Notes: a model not told the origin generated them from the sequence alone. 64,000 bases of DNA from Hominisplanchenecus_A murintestinalis (GCF_943193015.1 NZ_CALPCM010000002.1:1-64000), one strand, 5' to 3'. Numbered from the stretch's first letter, positions 34,677-44,484 are shown. Numbers and translations: made by a program.

Positions 34677-36002
34677 ATGTTTCGGAAACTTCATTTACAG
34701 ATGACAATCTTCTGTGCACTGATTACCAGCCTGATTTTAACAGGTTTTTCCTGTATCTGCCTTTCTATTTCAGAACAGGGCGCAGAGCAGAACAGCTACA
34801 TCGTTTTTCAGAACAATATCAGTTCCATGCTCAGCCACCTGGAAAGCCAGACCACGATTTCCCACCAATGGCTTCTTCAGATGAAAGCCTCCAGTAACCT
34901 TGACATTTTTCTTTATGATAATGGCCAGCCCCTTCATTTTAACACGATGGAACATGCTTCTGCTTTAGATAACGTACTGGAGCAGGCTATCCAAACAGCG
35001 CGGGAATCCCACGGACTGAACCTTAACGCCGATAGCAGCCAGACTATCCTGACACAGCATACGGAATTCTCTATGAAAGGTTCTAACGGAAAAGACTATT
35101 ATATTTCCGCCGCCCTTCTTCCCCGGAGCGGCGGTGTACTGTCCGCCGTGTTTTTGCACTGTCTGGATGCCGAACATGCGGCGTTTTTCCGTCAGCGTAT
35201 GTTGTTTTTTTCGATTGATCTGGCCGCCATCCTCCTGCTCTCCGTTTTTTCCTGGTTCTTCACGGGACGTATCATCCGTCCTCTGCGAGAAAGCCGGAAG
35301 CGGCAGATGCAGTTCATTGCTTCTGCCTCCCACGAGCTGCGCTCACCCCTGACCGTGATCCTGAGCAGCCTCTCTGCCATGAAAATCGCAAAAAAAGAAG
35401 AGGCCGAAGCCTTTTCCCATGTTATCCAGTCGGAAGGCGAGCGCATGTCCCGTCTCATCGGAGATATGCTTACCCTTGCAGGCGCTGACAACGGCTCCTG
35501 GAGCATCCAGCCTGCCCCTGTAGAGCTGGATACGCTCCTGCTCCAGTCCTACGAAAAATTTGAAACAGTAGCTGCCCAAAAAGGAATGCAGCTCCGGATA
35601 GAGCTTCCCGATACTGCACTCCCCCCTTACGTATGTGACGGAGAACGGATTGCCCAGGTTCTTTCTATTCTTCTGGATAATGCCATGAGCTACACGCCCC
35701 AGGGCGGGCATATTCTTCTCTCCCTCTCGAAAGAAGGAAACCGCTGGATGCTGCGCGTGCAAGACAATGGCCCCGGCATCCCGCAGGAAGCCAGGGCTCA
35801 GATTTTTGAACGCTTTTACCGGGCGGAAAAATCCCGCAAAGACAAAGAGCACTTCGGACTTGGACTTTGCATCGCCCAGGAAATCGTACGGCTCCACAGG
35901 GGACGGCTGTACCTGGACGATACCCCCGGCGGCGGCGCTACTTTCGTAGTGAGTTTGCCGGCAAACCTTACTCCCGGAACATATTCACAATGCATCCGGT
36001 AA
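34677..36002 (+). CDS. Membrane sensor histidine kinase
   Basis: The protein has 441 residues. Helix 1 (MTIFCALITSLILTGFSCIC), an outer sensor of about 140 residues, helix 2 (DLAAILLLSVFSWFFTG), a short HAMP-like link, the H-box SASHELRSPLTVIL, the N-box LLDNAMSYTPQGG and the G-boxes DNGPGIP and GLGLCIA follow in order. AGGAGG at 34665-34670 marks the start. It pairs with the upstream regulator. The last 35 bases run into the end of the convergent punA gene. Confidence 0.9.
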   Translation: MFRKLHLQMTIFCALITSLILTGFSCICLSISEQGAEQNSYIVFQNNISSMLSHLESQTTISHQWLLQMKASSNLDIFLYDNGQPLHFNTMEHASALDNVLEQAIQTARESHGLNLNADSSQTILTQHTEFSMKGSNGKDYYISAALLPRSGGVLSAVFLHCLDAEHAAFFRQRMLFFSIDLAAILLLSVFSWFFTGRIIRPLRESRKRQMQFIASASHELRSPLTVILSSLSAMKIAKKEEAEAFSHVIQSEGERMSRLIGDMLTLAGADNGSWSIQPAPVELDTLLLQSYEKFETVAAQKGMQLRIELPDTALPPYVCDGERIAQVLSILLDNAMSYTPQGGHILLSLSKEGNRWMLRVQDNGPGIPQEARAQIFERFYRAEKSRKDKEHFGLGLCIAQEIVRLHRGRLYLDDTPGGGATFVVSLPANLTPGTYSQCIR

Positions 36003-36798
36003 TCAGCTTTTTAAACAGCGGCGCCACTCTGTCCGCTGTTTCCTGCACTTCTGCGTGGGACAGCGGCTGCTCCTGCATTCCGCATCCCATATTTGAAATA
36101 CAGGATATCCCGCAAATTTTCATGCCCATATGGTTCGCTGCAATTGCTTCACATGCAGTACTCATACCTACTGCATCGCCTCCCAGGATACGGCACATTT
36201 TCACTTCATGGGGCGTCTCAAAATTCGGTCCGGTAAGCTGCACATACACGCCCTCTTTTATAGAAATTCCCAGTTCCTTTGCCGTTTCCCGAATTATCCC
36301 CTGTAAGTCTTTGTCGTAAATTTCACTCATATCACAGAACCTCGGTCCCAGTTCATCAATATTCGGCCCAATCAGGGGCGACGGCACAAAGTTTGCAATC
36401 TGGTCGGTAATCATCATAAAATCCCCGACGGAAAAATCGGGATTCAAACCGCCCGCTGCATTTGTAAGAAACAAAAGTTCTGCCCCCATCATCTTCATCA
36501 GACGGATGGGAAGTACAACATCCGTTATGGGATATCCCTCATAGTAATGAACCCTTCCCTGCATAATAACAACCGGCACATCACCCACATACCCAAATAG
36601 GAACCTTCCTTTGTGCCCCGGCACAGTAGATACCGGAAAGCCCTCAATATCGTGATAGTCCAAAGTGCTCTCGACTTGTATACTCTCCCCGTAGTCTCCG
36701 AGCCCCGAACCCAGTATCAGCGCTGCCCGGGGCTTAAAATCAATCTTTTCACGAACGCTTTCATAACATTTCACTAGCTTTTCATACACTTCATTCAT
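35968..36798 (-). CDS. punA: Purine nucleoside phosphorylase (family 2)
   Basis: The protein has 276 residues. It splits guanosine/inosine with phosphate to base and ribose 1-phosphate in salvage. Motifs: ALILGSGLGDYGE, VPGHKGRF, MQGRVHYYEGY, LTNAAGGLNPDF and YVQLTGPNFETP. The length matches the trimeric class. ATG 36798 (MNEVYEKL) follows GGGAGGAT; an in-frame ATG at 36831 abuts the rrf2-type gene and lacks a site. The gene follows the Rrf2 regulator by 38 bases. Confidence 0.9.
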   Translation of the reverse strand: MNEVYEKLVKCYESVREKIDFKPRAALILGSGLGDYGESIQVESTLDYHDIEGFPVSTVPGHKGRFLFGYVGDVPVVIMQGRVHYYEGYPITDVVLPIRLMKMMGAELLFLTNAAGGLNPDFSVGDFMMITDQIANFVPSPLIGPNIDELGPRFCDMSEIYDKDLQGIIRETAKELGISIKEGVYVQLTGPNFETPHEVKMCRILGGDAVGMSTACEAIAANHMGMKICGISCISNMGCGMQEQPLSHAEVQETADRVAPLFKKLITGCIVNMFRE

Positions 36799-36836
36799 TT
36801 TACTATCCTCCCGATTTATCTTTAATCCCACAGCCT

Positions 36837-37283
36837 CTAAATGTAATACATATCTTTCGCATCCTCTTTATAAGCAAGATATGTTTCCGCCATATCCGCA
36901 AGGCTTATTCCTCTGAACAGCCTGTCCAGCTCTTTATTCACTTTATCAATCAGCATCGTCTGGATAACTGCAGGAATTCCCCCAAATCCCGCTTCGCTTT
37001 CCATTTCCTCATCTTCAATCAGATAACTCCCATCCAATGCCTCCAGGATTTCCGCCGCCAGGATATCCTCCGGCTTTTTCGCCAGGAAATATCCTCCCTG
37101 GGAACCTTTGACGCTTTTCACCAGCCCTTTCTTCCGCAGCGCGGCAAATACCTGCTCCAGATACTGAAGTGAAATATGGTTCCGCTCAGCAATCAGATTC
37201 AGCGGCACCCGTTCCTCTTTTGAATTTACCGCCAAATCAATCAATGCCCGCAGGCCGTATCTGCATTTCTTTGAAAAATCCAA
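36837..37283 (-). CDS. Rrf2 family transcriptional regulator
   Basis: The protein has 148 residues. The N-terminal winged helix (KCRYGLRALIDLAVNS, ISLQYLEQVFAALRKKGLV, SVKGSQGGYFLAK) is typical. Only one Cys is present (near the N-terminus), so the three-Cys Fe-S site of IscR and NsrR is missing; it is closer to CymR-type members that act without a cluster. Cysteine or sulphur metabolism genes are not next to it. It heads a short unit with punA. Confidence 0.8.
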   Translation of the reverse strand: MDFSKKCRYGLRALIDLAVNSKEERVPLNLIAERNHISLQYLEQVFAALRKKGLVKSVKGSQGGYFLAKKPEDILAAEILEALDGSYLIEDEEMESEAGFGGIPAVIQTMLIDKVNKELDRLFRGISLADMAETYLAYKEDAKDMYYI

Positions 37284-37444
37284 ATAAATCCCTCCTTTTC
37301 CTCCTTCCTTTCGCGCGGCACTTCATCATAATTACAGTATAGCAAAAGATAAAAACGAATACAATTTTTTCTTAAATTTTTATTCCTGCATACAAAATAA
37401 GGCGTAAAGCCCTGCCAGGACTCTACACCTATATTTCATTATCC

Positions 37445-37930
37445 TCAAAGCTCCAGCTCAATTTTCCTGCCGGTCCTCCGGTACTGATAGTACTCCACTC
37501 CTGCCGCCTTTAGCATACGTTTCGAAGCACGCACCGACGGTGTGTCCGCATACTTATCGCAATCATACACCACCGTTCGGATTCCTGCCTGTATAATTGC
37601 TTTCGCACATTCATTACACGGAAACAGGGAAACGTACAATTTCGCCCCTTCCAGGCTCCCTCCCCGATAATTCAGGATTGCGTTCAGTTCGCTGTGGGTT
37701 GTATAAAAATATTTATTGTCAATATCTTCTCCTATCTTACTCCACGGAAACTCCTCGTCAGAACATCCGATAGGAAACCCATTGTATCCCACGGAAAGTA
37801 TCTTATTATCCGCCCCCACGATACACGCCCCCACCTGAGTGCTGGGATCTTTCGAACGCATAGCAGACAGCATAGCTACCCCCATAAAATACTCATCCCA
37901 GGATATATAACCCTCTCTTTTGTCACTCAT
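37445..37930 (-). CDS. Deoxycytidylate (dCMP) deaminase family protein
   Basis: The protein has 161 residues. It deaminates dCMP to dUMP, feeding thymidylate synthesis. The zinc site is visible in TTHSELNAI (His-x-Glu) and SLFPCNECAKAII (PCxxC), and the nucleotide loop in KDPSTQVGACIV. It resembles the ComEB/Dcd-like dCMP deaminases of Firmicutes. It starts 16 bases after the upp stop and is probably co-transcribed with it. Confidence 0.85.
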   Translation of the reverse strand: MSDKREGYISWDEYFMGVAMLSAMRSKDPSTQVGACIVGADNKILSVGYNGFPIGCSDEEFPWSKIGEDIDNKYFYTTHSELNAILNYRGGSLEGAKLYVSLFPCNECAKAIIQAGIRTVVYDCDKYADTPSVRASKRMLKAAGVEYYQYRRTGRKIELEL

Positions 37931-37946
37931 CGGTTATTTCTCCTTC

Positions 37947-38576
37947 TTATTTTGTCCCGAAAATACGGTCGCCCGCATCTCCCAGTCCCGGCACAATATA
38001 ACCGTGGTCATTTAGATGCTCATCCAGAGCGCCAATATAGACATCCACGTCAGGGTGCGCCTCCTGCATCCGTTTCACACCTTCAGGCGCTGCGATAATA
38101 CACATAAAACGGATATTTTTGACGCCTTTATTTTTTAACATCCTAATTGCTTCCACTGCCGAACCGCCTGTAGCCAGCATCGGATCAACGACAAATACTT
38201 CCCTCTCCGAAGAATCCGCCGGCAGCTTGCAATAATACTCTACAGGTTCCAGTGTCTCAGGGTCACGGTAAAGCCCAATATGTCCCACCTTCGCTGCCGG
38301 AATCATCTGAAGCATCCCATCCACCATGCCAAGCCCGGCACGCAGGATCGGTACAACCGCCAGCTTCTTCCCCCTCAGTTCTTTCACCCGGGTAGTACAG
38401 ATTGGCGTCTCAATCTCTACATCCTGCAGCTTCAGGTTCCTGGTCGCTTCGTAGCACATCAGCATGGCAATCTCACTGATCATCTGCCGAAAATCCTTAG
38501 AACCTACTTCTTTTCTTCTGATAATTCCTATTTTATGCTGAATCAATGGATGATCCATTACGGTTACTCTCGACAT
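37947..38576 (-). CDS. upp: Uracil phosphoribosyltransferase
   Basis: The protein has 209 residues. It converts uracil and PRPP to UMP. It contains the N-terminal [35 protein letters not shown] and the PRPP loop [19 protein letters not shown] 38576 follows GGAGG; the 27-base upstream extension would overlap the previous gene. It sits in the Firmicutes-typical order sua5, phosphatase, upp, deaminase. Confidence 0.95.
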   Translation of the reverse strand: MSRVTVMDHPLIQHKIGIIRRKEVGSKDFRQMISEIAMLMCYEATRNLKLQDVEIETPICTTRVKELRGKKLAVVPILRAGLGMVDGMLQMIPAAKVGHIGLYRDPETLEPVEYYCKLPADSSEREVFVVDPMLATGGSAVEAIRMLKNKGVKNIRFMCIIAAPEGVKRMQEAHPDVDVYIGALDEHLNDHGYIVPGLGDAGDRIFGTK

Positions 38577-38602
38577 TCTTTTTCCTCCGTTCCTTAACTT
38601 CA

Positions 38603-39067
38603 TTAACTATTCATCAATTCCTGCTCATTCAGCAGTACCACCAGTTTGGAAACCAGCTTTTCCAGTGTCTCATAACATTCTCCATAATCTGCCAGCGCTC
38701 CGCCCAGCGGATTAATGATATCCTCTTTGCACCCTACATATTCCGTAAGCAGATATACATTTTCCACATGGGAATGTTCCTCACATACCTTTCGTTTCAA
38801 TATCTGATCCATCACCAAAATCAGTGTGCGCTCCTTAAAGTCCGCATCGTCAAGCTGCGTCGCCTCATGCGTCTTCATGGTAATCCCATGACTCATCATC
38901 ACCGCTTCTGCTTTCTGGTTTACGGGTTCCGGAAAAAGCACCACTCTTCCGCGGGACTCAATCTCCAAATCTTCCAGTAAAAACTTTCCTTTCATAATAA
39001 ACTTTGCCATGGGGCCCCGGCAAGTGTCGCCATTGCTCACAAAAATCAGCTTATCATACTGTTTCAT
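38603..39067 (-). CDS. Degenerate low-molecular-weight phosphatase-like protein
   Basis: The protein has 154 residues with the LMW-PTP fold and the position of YwlE (Arg phosphatase) in the sua5-upp cluster. The active P-loop, normally V-C-x-x-N-x-C-R-S-P, here reads [12 protein letters not shown]: the nucleophile Cys is Ser and the later Ser is Gly. The general-acid motif DPFGG reads NPLGG, with Asp replaced by Asn. Both catalytic residues are therefore gone while the fold looks intact, which suggests a binding or regulatory pseudo-phosphatase rather than decay. ATG 39067 is 13 bases after the sua5 stop. Confidence 0.75.
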   Translation of the reverse strand: MKQYDKLIFVSNGDTCRGPMAKFIMKGKFLLEDLEIESRGRVVLFPEPVNQKAEAVMMSHGITMKTHEATQLDDADFKERTLILVMDQILKRKVCEEHSHVENVYLLTEYVGCKEDIINPLGGALADYGECYETLEKLVSKLVVLLNEQELMNS

Positions 39068-39080
39068 AGCTTTACGCTCC

Positions 39081-40127
39081 TTACACCTTGCATATCTGAT
39101 GCCCCGCCGCTTTCATCAAACGATTCATGATAGCTTGTCCCATCTTCGGGGTATCAAATGACTCTGAGTATATCTTCGTCACTGCCAGACCGTCAAACTC
39201 TCTGAGAATCCCATACAAATGTTTTGAAATTGTCAGCTCATCGCGGACGCTTCCGATGGATTTCACAATCCCGCCACGGTAACATGCCGCTGTCTCGTCT
39301 GTGCTTATGACTCCGATTTCCTCCCCTTTTTCTTCCCCTTGTGCAATCAGTTTATTAATCTTATCCACTACCGCAGCAGATTTCCCCTCAATTATCACCA
39401 GCTGCGCCTTCGGTGCGTAGTGCCTGTATTTCATCCCCGGCGCTTTCGGCCGGATGCCGCTGTTTTCAGCAATCAGTCCCCGATCCATCTCCACCGGGCC
39501 GATAACTCTGTCAAGCATATCCTGATTGATATATCCCGGCCGGAGTATCACCGGAGTTTCCCCACTCAGATCCACAATCGTAGACTCCAAACCAATCTCC
39601 ACGCTCCCGCCGTCAATAATCATATCAATCCTTCCCCTCAAGTCCTCCGCTACATGCGCAGCTGTTGTAGGACTCGGCCTTCCGGAAGTATTTGCACTGG
39701 GTGCGGCAATATAGCCTCCTCCCTGCCGTATCAGCTCTCTGGCTATTTCATGCGCCGGCATCCGCACTGCCACCGTATCCAGACCGCCCGTCGTGCCGTA
39801 TGGGACTCTCGGATTTTTGCGGAAAATCATCGTAAGAGGCCCTGGCCAAAAGGCTTCTGCCAGCCTCCGGGCATCTTCCGGCACCTTCTCCACAATCCCT
39901 TCCAGCGCTTCTATATCCGCAATGTGCACAATCAGCGGATTATCCGACGGTCTCCCTTTTGCCGCATAGATTTGCGCCGCTGCTGCCTCGTCCAGCGCGT
40001 TGGCCCCCAGTCCATACACCGTCTCTGTCGGAAATGCCACCAAACCGCCGCTTTTAAGTATCTCCCCAGCCCGGGCAATCCCTTCCGGACAGATTCCGGC
40101 TGTCATGTTTTCAATGATTGTATTCAT
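39081..40127 (-). CDS. ywlC: L-threonylcarbamoyladenylate synthase (Sua5 type)
   Basis: The protein has 348 residues. It makes threonylcarbamoyl-AMP from Thr, bicarbonate and ATP for the t6A37 modification of ANN-decoding tRNAs. The YrdC domain (SGGLVAFPTETVYGLGANA, AAKGRPSDNPLIVHI, APSANTSGRPSPTTA) fills the first 210 residues, and the Sua5 C-terminal domain (KAPGMKYRHYAPKAQLVII) follows. Length is standard for Sua5. ATG 40127 is preferred to 40151 because of GAGGCG upstream. It is first in the tight cluster with the phosphatase-like gene and upp. Confidence 0.9.
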   Translation of the reverse strand: MNTIIENMTAGICPEGIARAGEILKSGGLVAFPTETVYGLGANALDEAAAAQIYAAKGRPSDNPLIVHIADIEALEGIVEKVPEDARRLAEAFWPGPLTMIFRKNPRVPYGTTGGLDTVAVRMPAHEIARELIRQGGGYIAAPSANTSGRPSPTTAAHVAEDLRGRIDMIIDGGSVEIGLESTIVDLSGETPVILRPGYINQDMLDRVIGPVEMDRGLIAENSGIRPKAPGMKYRHYAPKAQLVIIEGKSAAVVDKINKLIAQGEEKGEEIGVISTDETAACYRGGIVKSIGSVRDELTISKHLYGILREFDGLAVTKIYSESFDTPKMGQAIMNRLMKAAGHQICKV

Positions 40128-40185
40128 AACATACGCCTCTTCTTTAATCACCCTGTGATTTGTTTACAAGTATACCACCTTACGG

Positions 40186-41625
40186 CTAAAAGGGCAATCT
40201 TTGAGGGATTTTTTTATATTTCAAACGGAAAATCCGTGCCAGGGATTCATCCACCCGGGCTTCTTTCAGCGTCCCGTCTTTCACTGCTTCCAGCACTCCC
40301 TGATACGCTTCCTCAAAGTTTTCCGGCATCAGCAGCATGTCCGCTCCTGCCTCCAGCGCTTTAATGCTGGCCTCCGCTGAAGTATACTTCTGGGTAATTG
40401 CTCCCATATTCAGGGCGTCTGTGATTGCCACGCCTTCAAACCCCAGATATGCCCGCAGCACCTCCGTCACCCAGAAGTAAGAAAATGTTGCCGGAATATC
40501 TTCGTCCGACGCCTTCGGCGTACAGATATGCCCAATCATCACCTGATCTGCCCCTGCTTCTATTCCCGCCTTAAACGGCACCAAATCTTTTTTGTCCATT
40601 TCCTGTATCGTTTCTGAAACGCTGGCAATCTCATCATGGCTGTCTTTCGAAGTCCCGCCATGTCCCGGAAAATGCTTTAGCGTCGCGCTTACGCCGTGCT
40701 CCTGCAGTCCCTTTACCGCTTCCGCCGTCATCTGGGCTACCAGCTCCGGATCGCTTCCGAATGACCTCTTCTCCACTACCGTATTGTCACTGTTCCACCA
40801 CACATCCGCTACCGGGGCAAAGTCCACGTCAATCCCGAAATCGCTCAGATATTCTCCCAGAACCGACCCCGCCTCATAAGCCTTTGACACGTCTTTTCCT
40901 TTTCCTACATCTGCCATATCTTCCACATCCGGCACGTCAAAGTCCTCATGGTTCCCAATCCGCGCCACTGTGCCTCCCTCTTCGTCGATTCCGATTAATA
41001 GAGGAAGCCCTGTCCGTTCTCTGCTGTAGCTGTGAAGGTTGGATACCATCGTTTTCAATTCCTCCGGTTCCGACAGGTTCTGCTCCATCAGCACGATCCC
41101 GCCCACCGGCATTTTTTCATACGCCTGACGTGTGGCAGTTCCGGCCCTGGTAACCTGGTCATATCCGGTAAGCGCTTCCGGCGTTACCATAAAAAGCTGC
41201 GCCACTTTATCTTCCAGCGGCATCCAGTCTATCAAAGCCTGTATTTCCTTTTCGGCGCCATCTTCACTTTCAGATTCCGTTTCTGTCTCTGTTTCTGTCT
41301 CTGTTTCTTTCTTTGTTTCCTTCTCTCTTTCAGTTTCCGCCTTTGTCTCCGTCTGGGATTCCTTTTGGGGTTCTGTCTCTGTCTCTTTCACAGTTTCTGT
41401 CCCGCTTTTACTTTCTGTCTGCGGTTCCTCTTTTTTTCCTGCCCCGCGCAGCCACATAACCGCTGCTACGGTAATCACCACCGCCAGCACTGCCAGAAGG
41501 CCAATGCATACTTTTACCGCAGCTTTCCTGAATATCTTTTCCCTGCGCCTCCGCGTATAAATATCTGTTCCTCTTTTTTTTCTGACCGTCTTTCTTCCTC
41601 TCATCCCGTACTTCCTCATTTCCAA
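40186..41625 (-). CDS. Membrane-anchored glycoside hydrolase family 3 (NagZ-like beta-N-acetylhexosaminidase)
   Basis: The protein has 479 residues. A basic start is followed by one membrane helix (GLLAVLAVVITVAAVMWL), a Thr/Glu-rich linker of about 60 residues (repeated ETET and KETE units), then a GH3 domain (WMPLEDKVAQLFMVTPEA, IGIDEEGGTVARI, LKHFPGHGGTSKDSHDEI, GVAITDALNMGAI). KHFPGHG...SHDE is the acid/base loop of NagZ-like enzymes, and the Asp of TDALNMG is the nucleophile. Being outside the membrane it probably trims muropeptides or host N-acetylglucosaminides rather than recycling cytosolic ones. The linker is coded by imperfect short repeats that could vary in length. Confidence 0.85.
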   Translation of the reverse strand: MEMRKYGMRGRKTVRKKRGTDIYTRRRREKIFRKAAVKVCIGLLAVLAVVITVAAVMWLRGAGKKEEPQTESKSGTETVKETETEPQKESQTETKAETEREKETKKETETETETETESESEDGAEKEIQALIDWMPLEDKVAQLFMVTPEALTGYDQVTRAGTATRQAYEKMPVGGIVLMEQNLSEPEELKTMVSNLHSYSRERTGLPLLIGIDEEGGTVARIGNHEDFDVPDVEDMADVGKGKDVSKAYEAGSVLGEYLSDFGIDVDFAPVADVWWNSDNTVVEKRSFGSDPELVAQMTAEAVKGLQEHGVSATLKHFPGHGGTSKDSHDEIASVSETIQEMDKKDLVPFKAGIEAGADQVMIGHICTPKASDEDIPATFSYFWVTEVLRAYLGFEGVAITDALNMGAITQKYTSAEASIKALEAGADMLLMPENFEEAYQGVLEAVKDGTLKEARVDESLARIFRLKYKKIPQRLPF

Positions 41626-41744
41626 ATGGTATCTTGCACGCTATGCCGCGCCTGATTCTATATTATACCCCTTCCAAATCATCCGCAAGTATCACCTTAC
41701 GGCGCTTTCTATAACAGGCACCTCCGCGTTTGCCGGAAAACTCC

Positions 41745-42446
41745 TTACATCCCGGCCGCGCCCCCTTTCAGGTACCCCTGAATTCCTTCACACACAGCCT
41801 CCGCTACCTTTTGCTGATACTCCTCTGTCACCAGCTTTCCTGCTTCTTCATGATTTGAAAGAAAACCACACTCTACGATAACAGTGGGAATTTTTGTCCT
41901 TTTGAGCAGATAATACGTATCATTTGCTTTCATTTCCCTGGGGCGTTCCACCGAAAGTCCGGTATTCAGCGATTCCTGTATGTACCCCGCCAGCGCCTCC
42001 GCCTCCGCGGAATTTTTATAATAAAATACCTGCGGTCCTTTTACAGACTCCTGATGGTAACTATTCTGATGAATGCTTACCGTAAGCGCCGCGTTTGCCC
42101 CATCTATAATGTCGCACCGTTTCCGCATATCGTCCTGTTTCTTGTTCACTGCATCTGCGGCGTAAAGTCCGTTTTCATCCTCCCTTGTCATCACTACGGC
42201 AAATCCTTTGCTCTCCAGCAGCTCCTTAAGCTTCTTCGCAACCGCCAGGTTTACATCCTTTTCCCGCTCTCCATTGACGCCCACTTTCCCAGGGTCATCT
42301 CCTCCGTGACCGGGATCCACAACCACCGTCCGGCCTGCATCCTGCGCGCGCTGCGACGCCGCCTGCTTCACTCCTCCAGTGGCAAGCAGCAGAGCCGCCG
42401 CCAGCAGCATGATTCCCATAACTGTCTCCATCTTCTTTTCCCGCAT
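41745..42446 (-). CDS. cwlD: N-acetylmuramoyl-L-alanine amidase (CwlD-like)
   Basis: The protein has 233 residues with one N-terminal membrane or signal helix (ETVMGIMLLAAALLLATGG) and an Amidase_3 domain. Zinc ligands are in VVDPGHGGDDPG, GEREKDVN and SIHQNS; the catalytic Glu is in VIVECGFLSN. Similarity is to CwlD, which removes muramic acid side chains for spore cortex delta-lactam, so the organism is likely a spore former or descends from one. It stands between the GH3 and GH18 genes on the same strand with its own gaps. Confidence 0.8.
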   Translation of the reverse strand: MREKKMETVMGIMLLAAALLLATGGVKQAASQRAQDAGRTVVVDPGHGGDDPGKVGVNGEREKDVNLAVAKKLKELLESKGFAVVMTREDENGLYAADAVNKKQDDMRKRCDIIDGANAALTVSIHQNSYHQESVKGPQVFYYKNSAEAEALAGYIQESLNTGLSVERPREMKANDTYYLLKRTKIPTVIVECGFLSNHEEAGKLVTEEYQQKVAEAVCEGIQGYLKGGAAGM

Positions 42447-42561
42447 ATCGTTTCTCCCAAAAGCTGTTACCTTAGTATATGCGGTTTTCCGTTATTTCAG
42501 ATGTTAAAATTATGGATATAAAGGATATTTCATACATGCTTTTAAAACATCTTCTGCAACA

Positions 42562-42600
42562 GGACAGCCACAGTATGCCTTCTGCACACTGCGGCTGTCC
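42562..42600 (-). terminator. Hairpin after the GH18 gene
   Basis: GGACAGCCACAGT (42562-42574) and ACTGCGGCTGTCC (42588-42600) pair with one mismatch. It lies 20 bases past the GH18 stop. There is no long T run on the minus strand (TGTTGCAG), so termination may be incomplete. Confidence 0.45.
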
Positions 42601-42619
42601 ATGAAAGAAGTTTTGCACA

Positions 42620-44308
42620 TTAGCTTACATATTTGTAGAGGACATCCCAAATGGACGACCGCTCAAATCCCAGCTTCCAGGCAGCTATTCCTCCAAGATT
42701 GTATTCCTTTACCAGTTTCGCCTTCTCCTCCAGCGACTTCTCATTCTCCAGCCATATCTGGTATTTACTTCCGTCGGAAGCCTCCAGTTCCGCATAGTCC
42801 TGGGAAGTCTCCTGGCTCCAGTTGGCAGTGACGCCATTATCCGAAAGCCACTGCTCCGCCGTATCCATTCCAAACGCTTCACTCGTCACACCGCCCTGGG
42901 CATCTGTATTCCACAGTCTTGTATAAAAAGGAACTCCGCTGATAATCTTCTCTGCCGGAACCTCTTTCAGCGTTTCCTGAATTCCATTTCTTTCAAAAGA
43001 CAGAGATGCTACTGTCCCGGCTTTCTCCGAACCTGCATAATGCTCATCATATCCCATGATAATTACATAATCTGCCACGATGCCCTGCTCTTTCCTGTTA
43101 TAATGCATCGTATAAGGCATCGGCACAGGATTATCTATAGACAGCACAATTCCATTTTTACGGCATTTCACGGAAATCTCACGGATAAACTGGATATACC
43201 CATCTGCCGCTTCTTCCGGGATTGCCTCAAAATCAATATTAATCCCATCCAGGCTATACTGTACTGCGGCAGCTACAAGCTGGTTGGCCAGCTTTTCCCT
43301 GGACGCGCTTGATGCCAGCACGGTCTTTGTATCAATAGCCTCATTAAAATTATCCACCAAAGCCCATACTTCTAATCCCTGTGCATGTGCGTTTGTTACA
43401 TAAGTCTCACTCACCAGGGACGAAATCTCTCCATCATTGCTGATAATCGAAAACCAGGTAGGTGAAATTACATTTACGCCTTTCATCCCGGCAATATCAT
43501 TCAGCAGGCTGTCATTTGACTCCATGCTTGTTATCTGATGCCATACCAGGTTAATCTTATGATTCCGCCGGATGCTGGTGTATACAGGCTCCTCAAATTC
43601 CCTGCTCGCTGTTTCCTGATAGCTTTCACCCAGCTTACTGTTACGCACATAGCCTATGTACCCATCCTCAGTCATCACTTTCGTCCAGTCATCCAGTTTC
43701 TCCAGCACTGCCAGCTTCATGCCCTTTATTCCATTCGTAAGAATCGGGCTCTTAATCCCGCCCTGATATCTGACTGCCTCATCTTTTTTCAAATCAGCGT
43801 ATTCCCTCTCGCCCCATTGGTTCGTAATAATCAGCCTCTCCGGATTCTCCTTCCTGGAAAACTCTATATTGGTATACTGCTGAACAAATGCAGCTGCAAT
43901 ATATGCCTGGTTCCCATTCACTTTTACAATAGGATATCCCGCATCCTGCGTCGTCCCGGACAATGTGTAGCTGCTCCCGCCTGCCGGAATATTGATAATA
44001 TCCGTAGGCGTAGTATAGACCATCAAATTTGCACTGGAATCCCAGTAGAATCTGTCATTCAAATATTCCTTAACTGCCTGATAATCCAGGTAGGGCGTTC
44101 CATTATCCAGAATCCCCTTATAGTGAACCAGCTCATCCTGAATGATCAAAGCCAGACCACTCCCCTCCTGCACGCCAAAATATTCTGCTGAAGGCATGAC
44201 TTCATCCGAGGGCGTATATCGTTCCACAATCTTGCTTATGATGCCAATTGCCGCGACAATCACAATCAGTACGACTGCCGCAAGTATCGGCACTGCCTTT
44301 TTTTTCAT
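42620..44308 (-). CDS. Membrane-anchored GH18 family protein with SH3-like and copper-amine-oxidase-N-like domains
   Basis: The protein has 562 residues. One membrane helix (VPILAAVVLIVIVAAIGII) is followed by a stalk-like domain similar to the CuAO N1 domain (LDYQAVKEYLNDRFYWDSSA, about 65-165), an SH3-like domain (KLAVLEKLDDWTKVMTEDGY, about 195-230), and a GH18 barrel (about 245-560) with DGINIDFEAIPEE, the DxxDxDxE motif whose Glu is the acid. YDEHYAGSEKAG is the YaaH/SafA-type GH18 segment known from spore and wall hydrolases. ATG 44308 has GGAGG eight bases upstream. It may cleave peptidoglycan or cortex; the substrate is inferred. Confidence 0.85.
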   Translation of the reverse strand: MKKKAVPILAAVVLIVIVAAIGIISKIVERYTPSDEVMPSAEYFGVQEGSGLALIIQDELVHYKGILDNGTPYLDYQAVKEYLNDRFYWDSSANLMVYTTPTDIINIPAGGSSYTLSGTTQDAGYPIVKVNGNQAYIAAAFVQQYTNIEFSRKENPERLIITNQWGEREYADLKKDEAVRYQGGIKSPILTNGIKGMKLAVLEKLDDWTKVMTEDGYIGYVRNSKLGESYQETASREFEEPVYTSIRRNHKINLVWHQITSMESNDSLLNDIAGMKGVNVISPTWFSIISNDGEISSLVSETYVTNAHAQGLEVWALVDNFNEAIDTKTVLASSASREKLANQLVAAAVQYSLDGINIDFEAIPEEAADGYIQFIREISVKCRKNGIVLSIDNPVPMPYTMHYNRKEQGIVADYVIIMGYDEHYAGSEKAGTVASLSFERNGIQETLKEVPAEKIISGVPFYTRLWNTDAQGGVTSEAFGMDTAEQWLSDNGVTANWSQETSQDYAELEASDGSKYQIWLENEKSLEEKAKLVKEYNLGGIAAWKLGFERSSIWDVLYKYVS

Positions 44309-44484
44309 CCATTGTACCTCCAAACCCTTTTTTGTATCGCAGCAATTTAATTATAACACACTTTCCGCCGGATAATGACTTATTTCGACATTTTTTCTGT
44401 TCTTACTTCACATTTCCATATGAGATAAAACAGATGTTCTTTTGTTCCTGGGTGACTGTAAAGGGGACTGCCTTCCGGAAACTC

